Assembly: GCA_029570245.1 (NCBI GenBank)
Contig: JAKQSH010000417.1
Location: 1 to 8,493 of the forward strand
Source of the DNA: Deltaproteobacteria bacterium
GTDB taxonomy: Bacteria > Myxococcota_A > SURF-8
Length of the DNA: 8,493 bases
Reading direction: 5' to 3'
This document shows, piece by piece, positions 1-6,101 of this stretch (its first letter is position 1; each line of letters begins with the position of its first letter). The position numbers and the translations under genes are program-made. The notes under the pieces were generated by a model. It worked only from the letters and a program-made list of their open reading frames with translations, was not told the origin of the DNA and did not search any database.

Positions 1-230
1 TCGGGTGTGTCGTCGCCATCGGGTGTGTCGTCGCCATCGGGCGTATCGTCGCCATCGGACGTGTCGTCGCCGTCGGGTGAGTCGTCGCCGTCAGACGTGT
101 CGTCGCCGTCGGCAATAAAATCGCCGTCGGTTTCTTCATCCTTATCGTCGCCGGAACCCAGACAGCCGGACAGAGCGAAAATTACAGATAAAGAAAGAAG
201 CAGTACATATAAGGAACTCAATTTTCTCAT
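1..230 (-). CDS. Asp-rich DGD-repeat lipoprotein, N-terminal part (runs off left edge)
   Basis: The reading frame opens at ATG 228-230 on the minus strand and stays open to base 1, so only the first 76 residues are present. A good Shine-Dalgarno (AGGGGAGG) lies just upstream. Residues 1-22 form a lipoprotein signal peptide: a basic MRK start, a hydrophobic core, and the lipobox LSGC with the lipidated Cys at residue 23. The mature part begins LGSGDDKDEE and from about residue 41 becomes a hexapeptide repeat (DGDDTS, DGDDSP, DGDDTP), with about six units before the edge. The same repeat joins the two binding modules of the lipoprotein at 4559-5557, so this may be another surface lipoprotein in which the acidic repeat acts as a flexible or Ca2+-binding spacer (inference). 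The functional domain lies outside the window, so no function can be assigned. Confidence 0.85.
   Translation of the reverse strand, partial: MRKLSSLYVLLLSLSVIFALSGCLGSGDDKDEETDGDFIADGDDTSDGDDSPDGDDTSDGDDTPDGDDTPDGDDTP
3..110 (-). repeat. 18-bp tandem repeat encoding DGDD(T/S)(P/S)
   Basis: About six consecutive 18-bp units, continuing past the left edge, encode the acidic hexapeptide of the left-edge lipoprotein. The units nearest the edge are almost identical and those nearer the signal peptide are more diverged (TS and SP variants). This pattern fits recent in-frame duplication. An 18-bp unit keeps the frame whenever copies are gained or lost. Confidence 0.85.
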
Positions 231-290
231 GTTAAGGGACCTCCCCTGAAATTAAGGTTCAGGAAACTCTTCAATAAGAGATAATTATTT

Positions 291-296
291 ATCATA
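291..296 (-). promoter_or_regulatory. possible -10 element for the left-edge lipoprotein gene
   Basis: On the minus strand the hexamer TATGAT, one mismatch from TATAAT, sits about 60 bp upstream of the lipoprotein ATG in an AT-rich stretch of the divergent gap (231-422). No strong -35 hexamer is found at the expected distance, so the call is weak. No convincing plus-strand promoter for the sirtuin gene was found in the same gap. Confidence 0.25.
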
Positions 297-422
297 CCTG
301 CTGTATTTTGAAGAGAATTTTAAGAAATGCAATCAAGATTTTTATTGCCGGACTATTAGTTGCATGTGAAAGCTTTTGGTGGTAGAAACTCTCTTCCAAG
401 TGCTTTTGCGGGGATTAAGCGG

Positions 423-1127
423 ATGTTTATTGATCGCAATTCAAAAGTCATGGTTCTAACGGGTGCCGGTATTTCGGCTGAAAGCGGTCTGAAAACATTC
501 AGAGAGCCCGGCGGAATGTGGGACACTTACGACTGGCGCGAATTGGCCACACCAGCCGCATTCGAAAAATCGCCTGAAAAAGTGTGGGAGTTTTACATGG
601 AACGCCGTCGCCAAATTCGCGATGCGCAACCCAACGAAGCTCACAAAGCTCTTGTCCGTCTCGAAAAACACATGAATCCGGGGCGTTTTCTGCTTGTCAG
701 TCAGAATGTAGACGATCTGCACGAGCGCGCGGGCCAGAAAAACATCATAAAAATTCACGGTTCCGCCATGCGGGACATCTGTGCATCATGCGGTTCCGTG
801 CTGGATTCAGCCGACAGTTACAACGAGTTTCCGCCACGGCACGCCTGCGGCGGCCTGTTGCGTCCCGATGTGGTCTGGTTCGGTGAGCCGCTGAATTCCC
901 GCGACCTGAAAACTGCAATGGACTGGCTTTTAAGCTGCGATTATTTTATCGTAATAGGAACTTCCGGCAATGTGTTTCCGGTGGCGCAGTTTGTTTATCA
1001 GACCGAAGCCACCAAAATATACATCGGTCTGGAGGAGCCGGAAAATTCACGCGGGTTTCAGCAGGTTAAACTTGGAAAAGCCGGAATAGTGCTGCCGGAA
1101 CTGATAGAAGAACTATGTGAGGTTTGA
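423..1127 (+). CDS. cobB: NAD-dependent protein deacylase, class III sirtuin (CobB/SIRT5-like)
   Basis: Sirtuins remove acyl groups from protein lysines using NAD+, releasing nicotinamide and O-acyl-ADP-ribose. From ATG 423 the protein has 234 residues. It shows the NAD-binding GAGISAESG (14-22), QNVDDLHERAG (94-104) with the catalytic His in the following IHG (H112), and the Rossmann GTSGNVFP (179-186). Tyr58 and Arg61 (FYMERRRQ) match the Y-x-x-R pair that lets SIRT5 and E. coli CobB accept succinyl- and malonyl-lysine. The zinc knuckle is incomplete: C120-x2-C123 is followed by PPRHACGG, which has only Cys142. The frame is open back to 360 (TTG) and GTG 366 is another option. ATG 423 was preferred because GGGG lies 9 nt upstream, the preceding codons are AT-rich and unlike the gene, and short CobB forms start just before the NAD motif. 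The next gene begins 1 nt after the stop. Confidence 0.9.
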   Translation: MFIDRNSKVMVLTGAGISAESGLKTFREPGGMWDTYDWRELATPAAFEKSPEKVWEFYMERRRQIRDAQPNEAHKALVRLEKHMNPGRFLLVSQNVDDLHERAGQKNIIKIHGSAMRDICASCGSVLDSADSYNEFPPRHACGGLLRPDVVWFGEPLNSRDLKTAMDWLLSCDYFIVIGTSGNVFPVAQFVYQTEATKIYIGLEEPENSRGFQQVKLGKAGIVLPELIEELCEV

Positions 1128-1128
1128 A

Positions 1129-1656
1129 ATGCCGTTCTGTCCGATCTGTCAGTCCGAATATCGTTCGGGTATCTGCGTTTGCGCCAATTGCGAAGTCGAA
1201 CTCGTCGCCAGCCTGGATGATGTGCGCCCGAAAATGAACGATGCCGAGATAGAAGCATATCTGTCAAAACGCGAGCTGGCGATAGTGGCGCATTCCACTT
1301 ACGACAGGCTGAAGCCTGTGAGAGATTTGTTTTGCAAAAACAACATTCCTGGCATTATACTGCGTGGTGAGTCCTGCGGTGCGGGATGCTCCTGCAAAGG
1401 CGGTCTTGGTGAACTCGATCTGGCGGTTGCTGTTGAGGACGTTGAAAGAGCCGTCGAGGTGCTTGAATCGCAGTTCTCGGACATGATCGGCAGTGTTGCA
1501 GACGACGCCGAGCTTGACCTTGTCGGTCAAGGCAGAGCGGAAGTGAACCTTGAAGCAGAAGAACTCATCTGTCCCGCTTGCGGAGAAAAGCTGCCCGGCG
1601 GACAGGTTGAATGTCCTGAGTGTGGTCTTTATCTGGGAATACCGGAAGAAAAATAA
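1129..1656 (+). CDS. zinc-ribbon protein with DUF2007-like middle domain
   Basis: This is a 175-residue soluble protein with no signal peptide. The N-terminus is a zinc ribbon (C4-P-I-C7 and C18-A-N-C21). The C-terminus is a second one (C148-P-A-C151 and C162-P-E-C165). Between them, about residues 48-113 (LAIVAHSTYDRLKPVRDLF, a GIP turn, then LDLAVAVEDVERAVEVLE) resemble the DUF2007 'putative signal transducing' fold, an alpha/beta domain often paired with such ribbons. A short Cys-rich insert (C83, C87, C89) lies inside it. ATG 1129 is the likely start because TGAGG sits 6 nt upstream and the ATG falls 1 nt after the sirtuin stop, which suggests translational coupling. GTG 1117 would add four residues. 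The biochemical role is unknown; metal binding is likely, and a regulatory or adaptor role is only inferred. Confidence 0.8.
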   Translation: MPFCPICQSEYRSGICVCANCEVELVASLDDVRPKMNDAEIEAYLSKRELAIVAHSTYDRLKPVRDLFCKNNIPGIILRGESCGAGCSCKGGLGELDLAVAVEDVERAVEVLESQFSDMIGSVADDAELDLVGQGRAEVNLEAEELICPACGEKLPGGQVECPECGLYLGIPEEK

Positions 1657-1684
1657 AACCAACAGTCTGTAGCGAGAGTGTGTT

Positions 1685-2092
1685 ATGACTGAGAAAAAAG
1701 TAAACACTGAAGAGTTGCTGCTGGATGACGAGGGTGCCGACAAAAGGTCTGACCCGCGCGTCAATCTTAAAATCGAAATCAGCCTGCATTCCGAGACGAA
1801 CTTTTTTACAGGCTTTTCGGTGAACATTTCCACCGGCGGCGTTTTCGTCTCCACGCACGTTCCCGCCAAAGTCGGTGAAAAGGTGCCGATCTCGTTCCAG
1901 CTGCCCAACAGCCCTAAAACAATCGAAACAATCGGCGTCGTAAAATGGTATCGCGAATACAACCCGGTTTATCCTGAAACTCCTCCCGGAATGGGAATCA
2001 TGTTCGAAGGATTGAGCAAAGAAGACGAGATGATAATCGACGAATACATCAACACCATCCGTGAGCCGTATTTCCATCCCGGCGAAGATTGA
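1685..2092 (+). CDS. PilZ domain protein, probable c-di-GMP receptor
   Basis: This 135-residue cytoplasmic protein is essentially a single PilZ domain with a short acidic N-terminal tail. Both c-di-GMP-contacting motifs are present: R21-x3-R25 (RSDPR) and the N-x-S-x2-G motif (NISTGG, N47, S49, G52). The following GVFV strand, VGEKVPISFQLP, and the GMGIMFEGLS motif near residues 102-111 are typical of the compact PilZ proteins abundant in myxobacteria and relatives. Such proteins usually act as second-messenger-dependent adaptors in motility, development or exopolysaccharide control; the partner here cannot be deduced. It lies 28 nt after the zinc-ribbon gene and is the last gene before a strong terminator, so it is probably co-transcribed with the sirtuin and zinc-ribbon genes. 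The ATG at 1685 is the only reasonable start, with GCGAGAG upstream as a modest ribosome binding site. Confidence 0.9.
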   Translation: MTEKKVNTEELLLDDEGADKRSDPRVNLKIEISLHSETNFFTGFSVNISTGGVFVSTHVPAKVGEKVPISFQLPNSPKTIETIGVVKWYREYNPVYPETPPGMGIMFEGLSKEDEMIIDEYINTIREPYFHPGED

Positions 2093-2120
2093 TGAGCCTG
2101 CAATATCGCATGAAATTGTA

Positions 2121-2149
2121 AATCCCGGCTGATTAAGCCGGGATTTTTT
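2121..2149 (+). terminator. rho-independent terminator of the sirtuin/zinc-ribbon/PilZ set
   Basis: A perfect 10-bp stem (AATCCCGGCT with AGCCGGGATT) and a 5-nt loop (GATTA) are followed directly by a T-run. It starts about 28 bp after the PilZ stop codon. Confidence 0.85.
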
Positions 2150-2188
2150 ATGAGTACCCCCCCCAACGTTTCCGCCTGTCCTGAGAAA

Positions 2189-2215
2189 TAAAAAAAGACC
2201 GCAGCTGCGGCCCTT
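2189..2215 (-). terminator. rho-independent terminator of the minus-strand run (after mrp)
   Basis: Read on the minus strand, a GC-rich hairpin built on the palindrome CCGCAGCTGCGG (2199-2210) is flanked by AAAGGG upstream and followed by TCTTTTTTTATT. It lies about 25 bp past the mrp stop. Together with 2121-2149 it separates the two convergent transcription units. Confidence 0.8.
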
Positions 2216-2238
2216 TTGCATATGATATTATTGAGTTT

Positions 2239-3144
2239 TCACTTTTCATCGTCAAGCGCCAGCACCACATCCAGTACGGCATTGAACGGATCGCCCGGAT
2301 TCTGATGATCGAAAATATATTTATAGACAACGCCGTCGTCGGAAGCCTGCGCCAGTTCGGGATTGATAGGCAGACGCGCCAGCAGCGGAACCTTCATTTC
2401 CTCACACATTTCTGCAGCCTGTCCGCCGGGGTAGATTTCTATGAGTTTTTTGCAGTCGGGACAGGTAAGACCGCTCATGTTTTCCACAACGCCAAGAATG
2501 TCCAGATCGACCTTGCGGCAGAAATTTATCGACTTGCGCACGTCGGCGGTTGCAACTTTCTGCGGTGTGGTTACTACCAAGGTATGCGCTCCGGGGACCA
2601 ACTGAGCCAGAGTCAGCGGTTCGTCGCCGGTTCCCGGTGGTGCGTCAATAACCAGATAATCCAGTTCACCCCATTCGACATCCTGAATGAACTGCCTGAT
2701 TACACCGATTTTCAGCGGGCCGCGCCAGATGATGGCATCGTCCCGGTTGCGCAGCAGAAAACCGATGGACAGAACCTTCAAGCCCATGTATTCGATAGGC
2801 AGCATTGATTCCGTGCGCGGGTCTATTCCGAGCGGTTTTCCTTCCAGACCCAGCAGCGTCGGCACACTGGGACCGTGAATGTCGATGTCCAGCAGTCCGA
2901 CGTTTTTGCCCTGCGCGGCCAGCAGCGTCGCAAGTTTAAGCGCCACCATGCTTTTTCCGACTCCACCCTTGCCGGACATGACCAGGACTTTGTTTTTTAT
3001 TTTATCAAGGCGGGTTTTAAGCCTTAAATCTTTAAGTTCCTGTTCGGCTCTGGCGCTCTTGCAGCTGTCGGCGCTGCCGCAGCTCCCGCAATCGCCGCTG
3101 TCGCACGAATCGGGGTTGTTGTGATTGTGGTCATAATCGCTCAT
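2239..3144 (-). CDS. mrp: Mrp/NBP35-type P-loop ATPase, iron-sulfur cluster carrier
   Basis: This 301-residue cytoplasmic protein belongs to the Mrp/NBP35 (ApbC) branch of the MinD/ParA-like ATPases, which carry and transfer Fe-S clusters. The deviant Walker A GKGGVGKS is at 58-65, the switch region DIDIHGPSVP at 86-95, the Walker B strand YLVIDAPPGTGD at 163-174, and the cluster-bridging CPDC at 228-231. The first 30 residues form a Cys-rich head with the spacing C14-x4-C19-x2-C22-x5-C28. Its C-x2-C-x5-C part matches the N-terminal ferredoxin-like site of NBP35, which short bacterial Mrp proteins lack. The AAGGAG ribosome binding site 8 nt upstream fixes ATG 3144. The gene is the last on the minus-strand run, 99 nt after the VKOR-DsbA gene, and is followed by a terminator. 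It is probably housekeeping and only positionally linked to the glucan genes. Confidence 0.93.
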   Translation of the reverse strand: MSDYDHNHNNPDSCDSGDCGSCGSADSCKSARAEQELKDLRLKTRLDKIKNKVLVMSGKGGVGKSMVALKLATLLAAQGKNVGLLDIDIHGPSVPTLLGLEGKPLGIDPRTESMLPIEYMGLKVLSIGFLLRNRDDAIIWRGPLKIGVIRQFIQDVEWGELDYLVIDAPPGTGDEPLTLAQLVPGAHTLVVTTPQKVATADVRKSINFCRKVDLDILGVVENMSGLTCPDCKKLIEIYPGGQAAEMCEEMKVPLLARLPINPELAQASDDGVVYKYIFDHQNPGDPFNAVLDVVLALDDEK

Positions 3145-3169
3145 ACTCTGTCTCCTTGTCTCGTTTGAT

Positions 3170-3235
3170 CCGCCCTGCAGGATGTTTTCATCCGGGCGGG
3201 TCCGCTCAAATAATTTTCCGGGGCGGGTGCCGGAA
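3170..3235 (-). other. two intercistronic hairpins between the VKOR-DsbA gene and mrp
   Basis: The 99-nt gap holds two inverted repeats. At 3170-3199 CCGCCC, a TGCA bulge, GGATG, a TTTT loop, CATCC and GGGCGG form an 11-bp stem. At 3216-3235 TTCCGG and CCGGAA pair across an 8-nt loop. Neither is followed by a T-run on the minus strand, so they are not classical terminators. RNA processing, partial termination or mRNA stabilisation are possible. Confidence 0.4.
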
Positions 3236-3243
3236 TGGTTGAA

Positions 3244-4479
3244 TTACTGCTGTGGCTTGTTTGTTCTGGAAAGATTTTTTATCTGGCCGAGGTAAGATTT
3301 GATTTTCTCTTCCCAGAAGGATTCCGGTCTGAAACCTACCACCGTCTCCTTCTGGCCGTTGAATTCGATTACATAAGTCGGAGTGCCTTCTATTTTTATT
3401 TCAATACCTTTGTCGATGTCTTTCTGAACCTCAAGAAGCGACTGACCGTCCGTGACGCATTTCCGCATAGCGTCAGTGTCCAGTCCGGCATCTGCCGCGT
3501 AATCGAGCAATGCTTTGTCTTCCAGACCGTTCTTCTTATCGAAAAGCAGATGTTCGTAATGCCAGTAGCGATTCTGTTTGGCCGCACAACGTCCATAGCG
3601 TGCAGCCCGGCAGGCGTTCTGGTGGAACGGCTGATTCACCAGCGGATTGCAGTTGCTGTCGAGCGGGTAGTCGCGATGCATGAAATGGATTTTATCCGGG
3701 TACTTTTCGAGAACTTTCATCATCGAAACGTGCGCACGGGCGCAGAACGGGCATTCGTAATCGGTGAATTCTTCGATCTTTATCGGCGCATCCTGCGGCC
3801 CCAGCGTCAGCCCGTCGAAGTGCATGCTGGACGCCCCGATTTTTATGGACGAAGTCCTGTTGCCCATGTCGTCGGTGGGCCAAACAAAAAGCTGAATGAT
3901 TCCGGCTGAGAAAACAAGAATTATCAGAATTCTGAATATCTTGAATTTTTTCAGGTAATCCAGCATCAACAGCGGACCGTCAACAAACAGCGGACGGAAT
4001 TTGAAGCGGTGATAGATCGCAATGGAAATCGTGATGAGAAAAGTAACCAGATAAACGAACATGCAGACGATGCATACGGACTTAATCAGAAACGCAGCAA
4101 TAAGTCCCAGGACAATACAGAATGGAATTCCAACCAGCCCGGCGTAAAACAGCACCGAGTCCCAGGCCGGAAAGCGAAAGCGCCGGCTTACGGCGAAAAG
4201 CACACCCAGCGCCAGCAGGAAAAAATACTCGAAACCGAGTATCGAGTTGGGCACTCCGATTATGTGAGAAAATGAGCTGTTGGCGACGGTGATACAGTTG
4301 ACATATTCGTTGATGTTGCAGAAGGTGTCGCCGTCAGTCAGCAATCCGTATATGGAGGCGTAATAAAGCCAGGTAAGATAGATGGAAGCCCCGATGCCGC
4401 TTACCAGCAGCAACCAGATATAAACCGTAAATACCGTCCCCGGTGTTTTATGTTCCGCAATGGAAATCTTGTCTGTCAT
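3244..4479 (-). CDS. VKOR-DsbA fusion, membrane disulfide-bond-forming oxidoreductase
   Basis: This 411-residue protein joins a vitamin K epoxide reductase-type membrane domain to a DsbA-like thioredoxin domain. VKOR homologues replace DsbB: they re-oxidise the thioredoxin partner and pass electrons to quinone. Membrane segments are visible near residues 16-40, 82-98, 108-132 and 134-155 (VKOR core) and 181-199, which leads into the periplasmic domain. The loop cysteines are C54 and C62, and the quinone-side active site is C136-I-V-C139. The thioredoxin domain has C243-P-F-C246, the usual DsbA-type motif, and the cis-proline loop GTPTYV (365-370). Extra cysteines at 277, 290, 298 and 341 may form structural disulfides. 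ATG 4479 has GAGGT about 7 nt upstream. The gene follows the Cys-rich and starch-related lipoproteins, so oxidative folding of those exported proteins is a natural role (inference). Confidence 0.92.
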   Translation of the reverse strand: MTDKISIAEHKTPGTVFTVYIWLLLVSGIGASIYLTWLYYASIYGLLTDGDTFCNINEYVNCITVANSSFSHIIGVPNSILGFEYFFLLALGVLFAVSRRFRFPAWDSVLFYAGLVGIPFCIVLGLIAAFLIKSVCIVCMFVYLVTFLITISIAIYHRFKFRPLFVDGPLLMLDYLKKFKIFRILIILVFSAGIIQLFVWPTDDMGNRTSSIKIGASSMHFDGLTLGPQDAPIKIEEFTDYECPFCARAHVSMMKVLEKYPDKIHFMHRDYPLDSNCNPLVNQPFHQNACRAARYGRCAAKQNRYWHYEHLLFDKKNGLEDKALLDYAADAGLDTDAMRKCVTDGQSLLEVQKDIDKGIEIKIEGTPTYVIEFNGQKETVVGFRPESFWEEKIKSYLGQIKNLSRTNKPQQ

Positions 4480-4495
4480 TTACAGAACCTCAAAT

Positions 4496-4527
4496 CGGTC
4501 AAGGGAAAACCATTATTCCCTTAACCG
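4496..4527 (-). other. intercistronic hairpin downstream of the double-CBM lipoprotein gene
   Basis: CGGT-c-AAGGGAA, an 8-nt loop and TTCCCTT-a-ACCG form a 7-bp stem extended by 4 bp beyond one mismatch. It lies in the 79-nt gap between the starch-binding lipoprotein and the VKOR-DsbA gene. Only ATTTG follows on the minus strand, so it is at best a leaky terminator or an mRNA 3'-end stabiliser between the lipoprotein genes and the downstream genes. Confidence 0.45.
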
Positions 4528-4558
4528 TTCAAAATGCAAATTTATTCCAGCGGATATG

Positions 4559-5557
4559 TTACGGTTTCGAAGTCGTCATGTATCCGTCTTTTACCCAGAC
4601 TTCCGTGTCGGATGTGATGAAATTGCCGGTCGGGTTGCCGAACGGATTGTGCCAGTCCGCATCCTGCTGATTGGCTGCGCCGTTGTTGAACACAAAAACA
4701 AGGTCGTAACTGGGAGCAAGATCAACTTGAATCCGCCACCACAGATCGTCGTTTTCGAATGTCATGGCGGTTCCAGGATAGGCTGTCCAGGCCGTACCGC
4801 CGTCATAGCTGTAATAAATGTAAGCGCTTTCCCAGCCCGAATACAGGTGAACAGTATAAGTTTTGTCGCCAGTGTCGCCGTCGGGAGTGTCGTCGCCGTC
4901 GGGCGTATCGTCGCCGTCGGGCGTGTCATCGCCATCGGGAGTGTCGTCGCCGTCGGGCATGTCGTCGCCATCGGGCGTGTCGTCCCCGTCGGGTGTATCG
5001 TCGCCATCGGGCGTATCGTCGCCGTCAGATTCGGAGTTGTCGGCAGCTTCGCGGGAAGGATATACCAGATTGTTCTTTATCCAGACTTCGTCGGCGGTGG
5101 TGATGAAATTATTGTTACCGTCGGCGGGTTTGTACCAAACGGCATCTTCCTGAACGCTGTTGCCGTCGTTGAAAACAAAATGCAGCTGGCCTGTGGAGCC
5201 TCGATCGACTTCAAGCATGAACCAGTCGCCGTCTTCGACGGTCATGGCGTCGCCGGGGTAGGCGACCCAGTTAGTGCCGCCGTCCGTGCTGTAATATATG
5301 TAAGGCTGCTCCCAGTCGATCCAGAAGTGCACAACAGTCCTGTTTTCGATGGCGTCATATTCGAAATCGCCGTCTTCGCCGCCCTGGTCGCCGTCTGGAA
5401 GCATATCGCCGTCAGAGGATTGGTCGCCATCGACGTTCGATTTGTCGCCGTCGGAGTCGATGTTTTCATCGTCATCCCCGGCACCGCAGGACGCCGCAAG
5501 AAGCAGCATTAACAAAGCCATCAACAATACTGAAAGATTACGGAGCTTCATTTTCAC
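4559..5557 (-). CDS. lipoprotein with two CBM25/26-like starch-binding modules joined by DGDDTP repeats
   Basis: This 332-residue exported lipoprotein has a basic-hydrophobic signal peptide ending LLLAASC, with the lipidated Cys at 24. An acidic DGD-rich spacer (about 28-65) is followed by two homologous modules at about 72-163 and 232-326. Each has an early aromatic (W or Y) strand, P/A-YIYYS-x-DGG-x-x-W-x-AYPG-x-AMT, a later FVFN-D/N-G strand, and N-F-I-T ending in EVW-I/V-K. This pattern resembles the beta-sandwich starch-binding families CBM25 and CBM26, where aromatic residues bind alpha-glucans. No catalytic domain is present, so a surface starch-binding role is inferred. The modules are separated by eight hexapeptide repeats (178-225). 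ATG 5557 has GGGGGTG just upstream, and the gene starts 15 nt after the EGF lipoprotein stop. Family assignment rests on pattern recognition only. Confidence 0.85.
   Translation of the reverse strand: MKMKLRNLSVLLMALLMLLLAASCGAGDDDENIDSDGDKSNVDGDQSSDGDMLPDGDQGGEDGDFEYDAIENRTVVHFWIDWEQPYIYYSTDGGTNWVAYPGDAMTVEDGDWFMLEVDRGSTGQLHFVFNDGNSVQEDAVWYKPADGNNNFITTADEVWIKNNLVYPSREAADNSESDGDDTPDGDDTPDGDDTPDGDDMPDGDDTPDGDDTPDGDDTPDGDDTPDGDTGDKTYTVHLYSGWESAYIYYSYDGGTAWTAYPGTAMTFENDDLWWRIQVDLAPSYDLVFVFNNGAANQQDADWHNPFGNPTGNFITSDTEVWVKDGYMTTSKP
4883..5026 (-). repeat. eight 18-bp tandem repeats encoding DGDDTP
   Basis: Eight in-frame 18-bp units (residues 178-225; seven DGDDTP and one DGDDMP) plus a terminal DGD link the two binding modules. 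They match the array at the left edge of the window closely in protein and also in DNA, with alternation mainly at third codon positions such as GAC/GAT. Copy-number change would alter linker length without breaking the frame. Confidence 0.9.
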
Positions 5558-5572
5558 CCCCTTGGGAAACGG

Positions 5573-6085
5573 TTAATCCGGCAGGCATTCGCCGTCTTCT
5601 TCATGGTAGTTGTCGGCGCATTCGTCGCAGTGCGTGCCTTTATATCCGCTGTCGCAGCGGCAGACCGCCGCGCCGTCTTCAACCTTGCATATTCCATAAA
5701 AACATTCAAAATCCGAACACGGCGTAATAAGTACGCATTTCAGTCCGTCCGGCTCGTAGCCGTCCGCGCAGGTCTGACAGTATTTGCCGTCATAGCCTTC
5801 ATTGCAGACGCATTGGCCGATTCCGTTGCTGGTGACGCATTTTCCGTAAACACATGGATCGTTTGAGCAATCTACACCACCGCCGTTTAGGTCACCGTAC
5901 CCGGCATAGCCACCGTTATCGCCGTCGGGATCATTGCCGGCGTCCCACAGTTCTTCATCAACGCTGTCGTAATCGCCGTCGGATTCTTCGTCATCGTCGC
6001 CACCGCCCCCACACGAAACGCAGACCGCAAGCATCAGAGAAAAAACAGTTCCGATAAACAAAACAGCATATTTTTTCATCGACAT
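5573..6085 (-). CDS. small lipoprotein with two EGF-like domains
   Basis: This is a 170-residue exported protein. The signal peptide ends LMLAVCVSCGGGG. The lipidated cysteine is C22 (LAVC, the better lipobox) or C25 (VSC, directly before the Gly/Asp spacer). An acidic, glycine-rich linker (about 26-70) leads into two EGF-like units at about 73-118 and 123-168. Each has six core cysteines in the C-x4-C-x3-G-x-C, C-x-C-x2-GY-x-G-x2-C arrangement, followed by a C-x2-GY or C-x2-NY tail. Such domains are stabilised by three disulfides and mediate protein contacts or Ca2+ binding; no enzymatic motif is seen. GGAG lies 7 nt before ATG 6085, favouring it over ATG 6079. It sits between the GH13 enzyme (16 nt) and the starch-binding lipoprotein (15 nt), so it may be a partner of these surface proteins. 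Its specific role is unknown. Confidence 0.85.
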   Translation of the reverse strand: MSMKKYAVLFIGTVFSLMLAVCVSCGGGGDDDEESDGDYDSVDEELWDAGNDPDGDNGGYAGYGDLNGGGVDCSNDPCVYGKCVTSNGIGQCVCNEGYDGKYCQTCADGYEPDGLKCVLITPCSDFECFYGICKVEDGAAVCRCDSGYKGTHCDECADNYHEEDGECLPD

Positions 6086-6101
6086 GGACCAGCTCCAATC
6101 A

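Noticed and set aside
7..249. 80-residue plus-strand open frame rich in SSPSGV repeats
   Set aside because: It is the antisense of the DGD repeat of the left-edge lipoprotein, which has a signal peptide, lipobox and ribosome binding site.
1264..2221. Minus-strand open frames of 218 and 232 residues
   Set aside because: Both are antisense to the zinc-ribbon and PilZ genes. They have no known motifs, and one runs across the plus-strand terminator.
4883..5026. CRISPR array
   Set aside because: The 18-bp units are contiguous with no unique spacers, in frame and inside a coding region.
4460..5512. 350-residue open frame on the plus strand with Val/Ala-rich repeats
   Set aside because: It is the antisense of the double-CBM lipoprotein. 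The apparent repeats are the reverse reading of the DGDDTP array.
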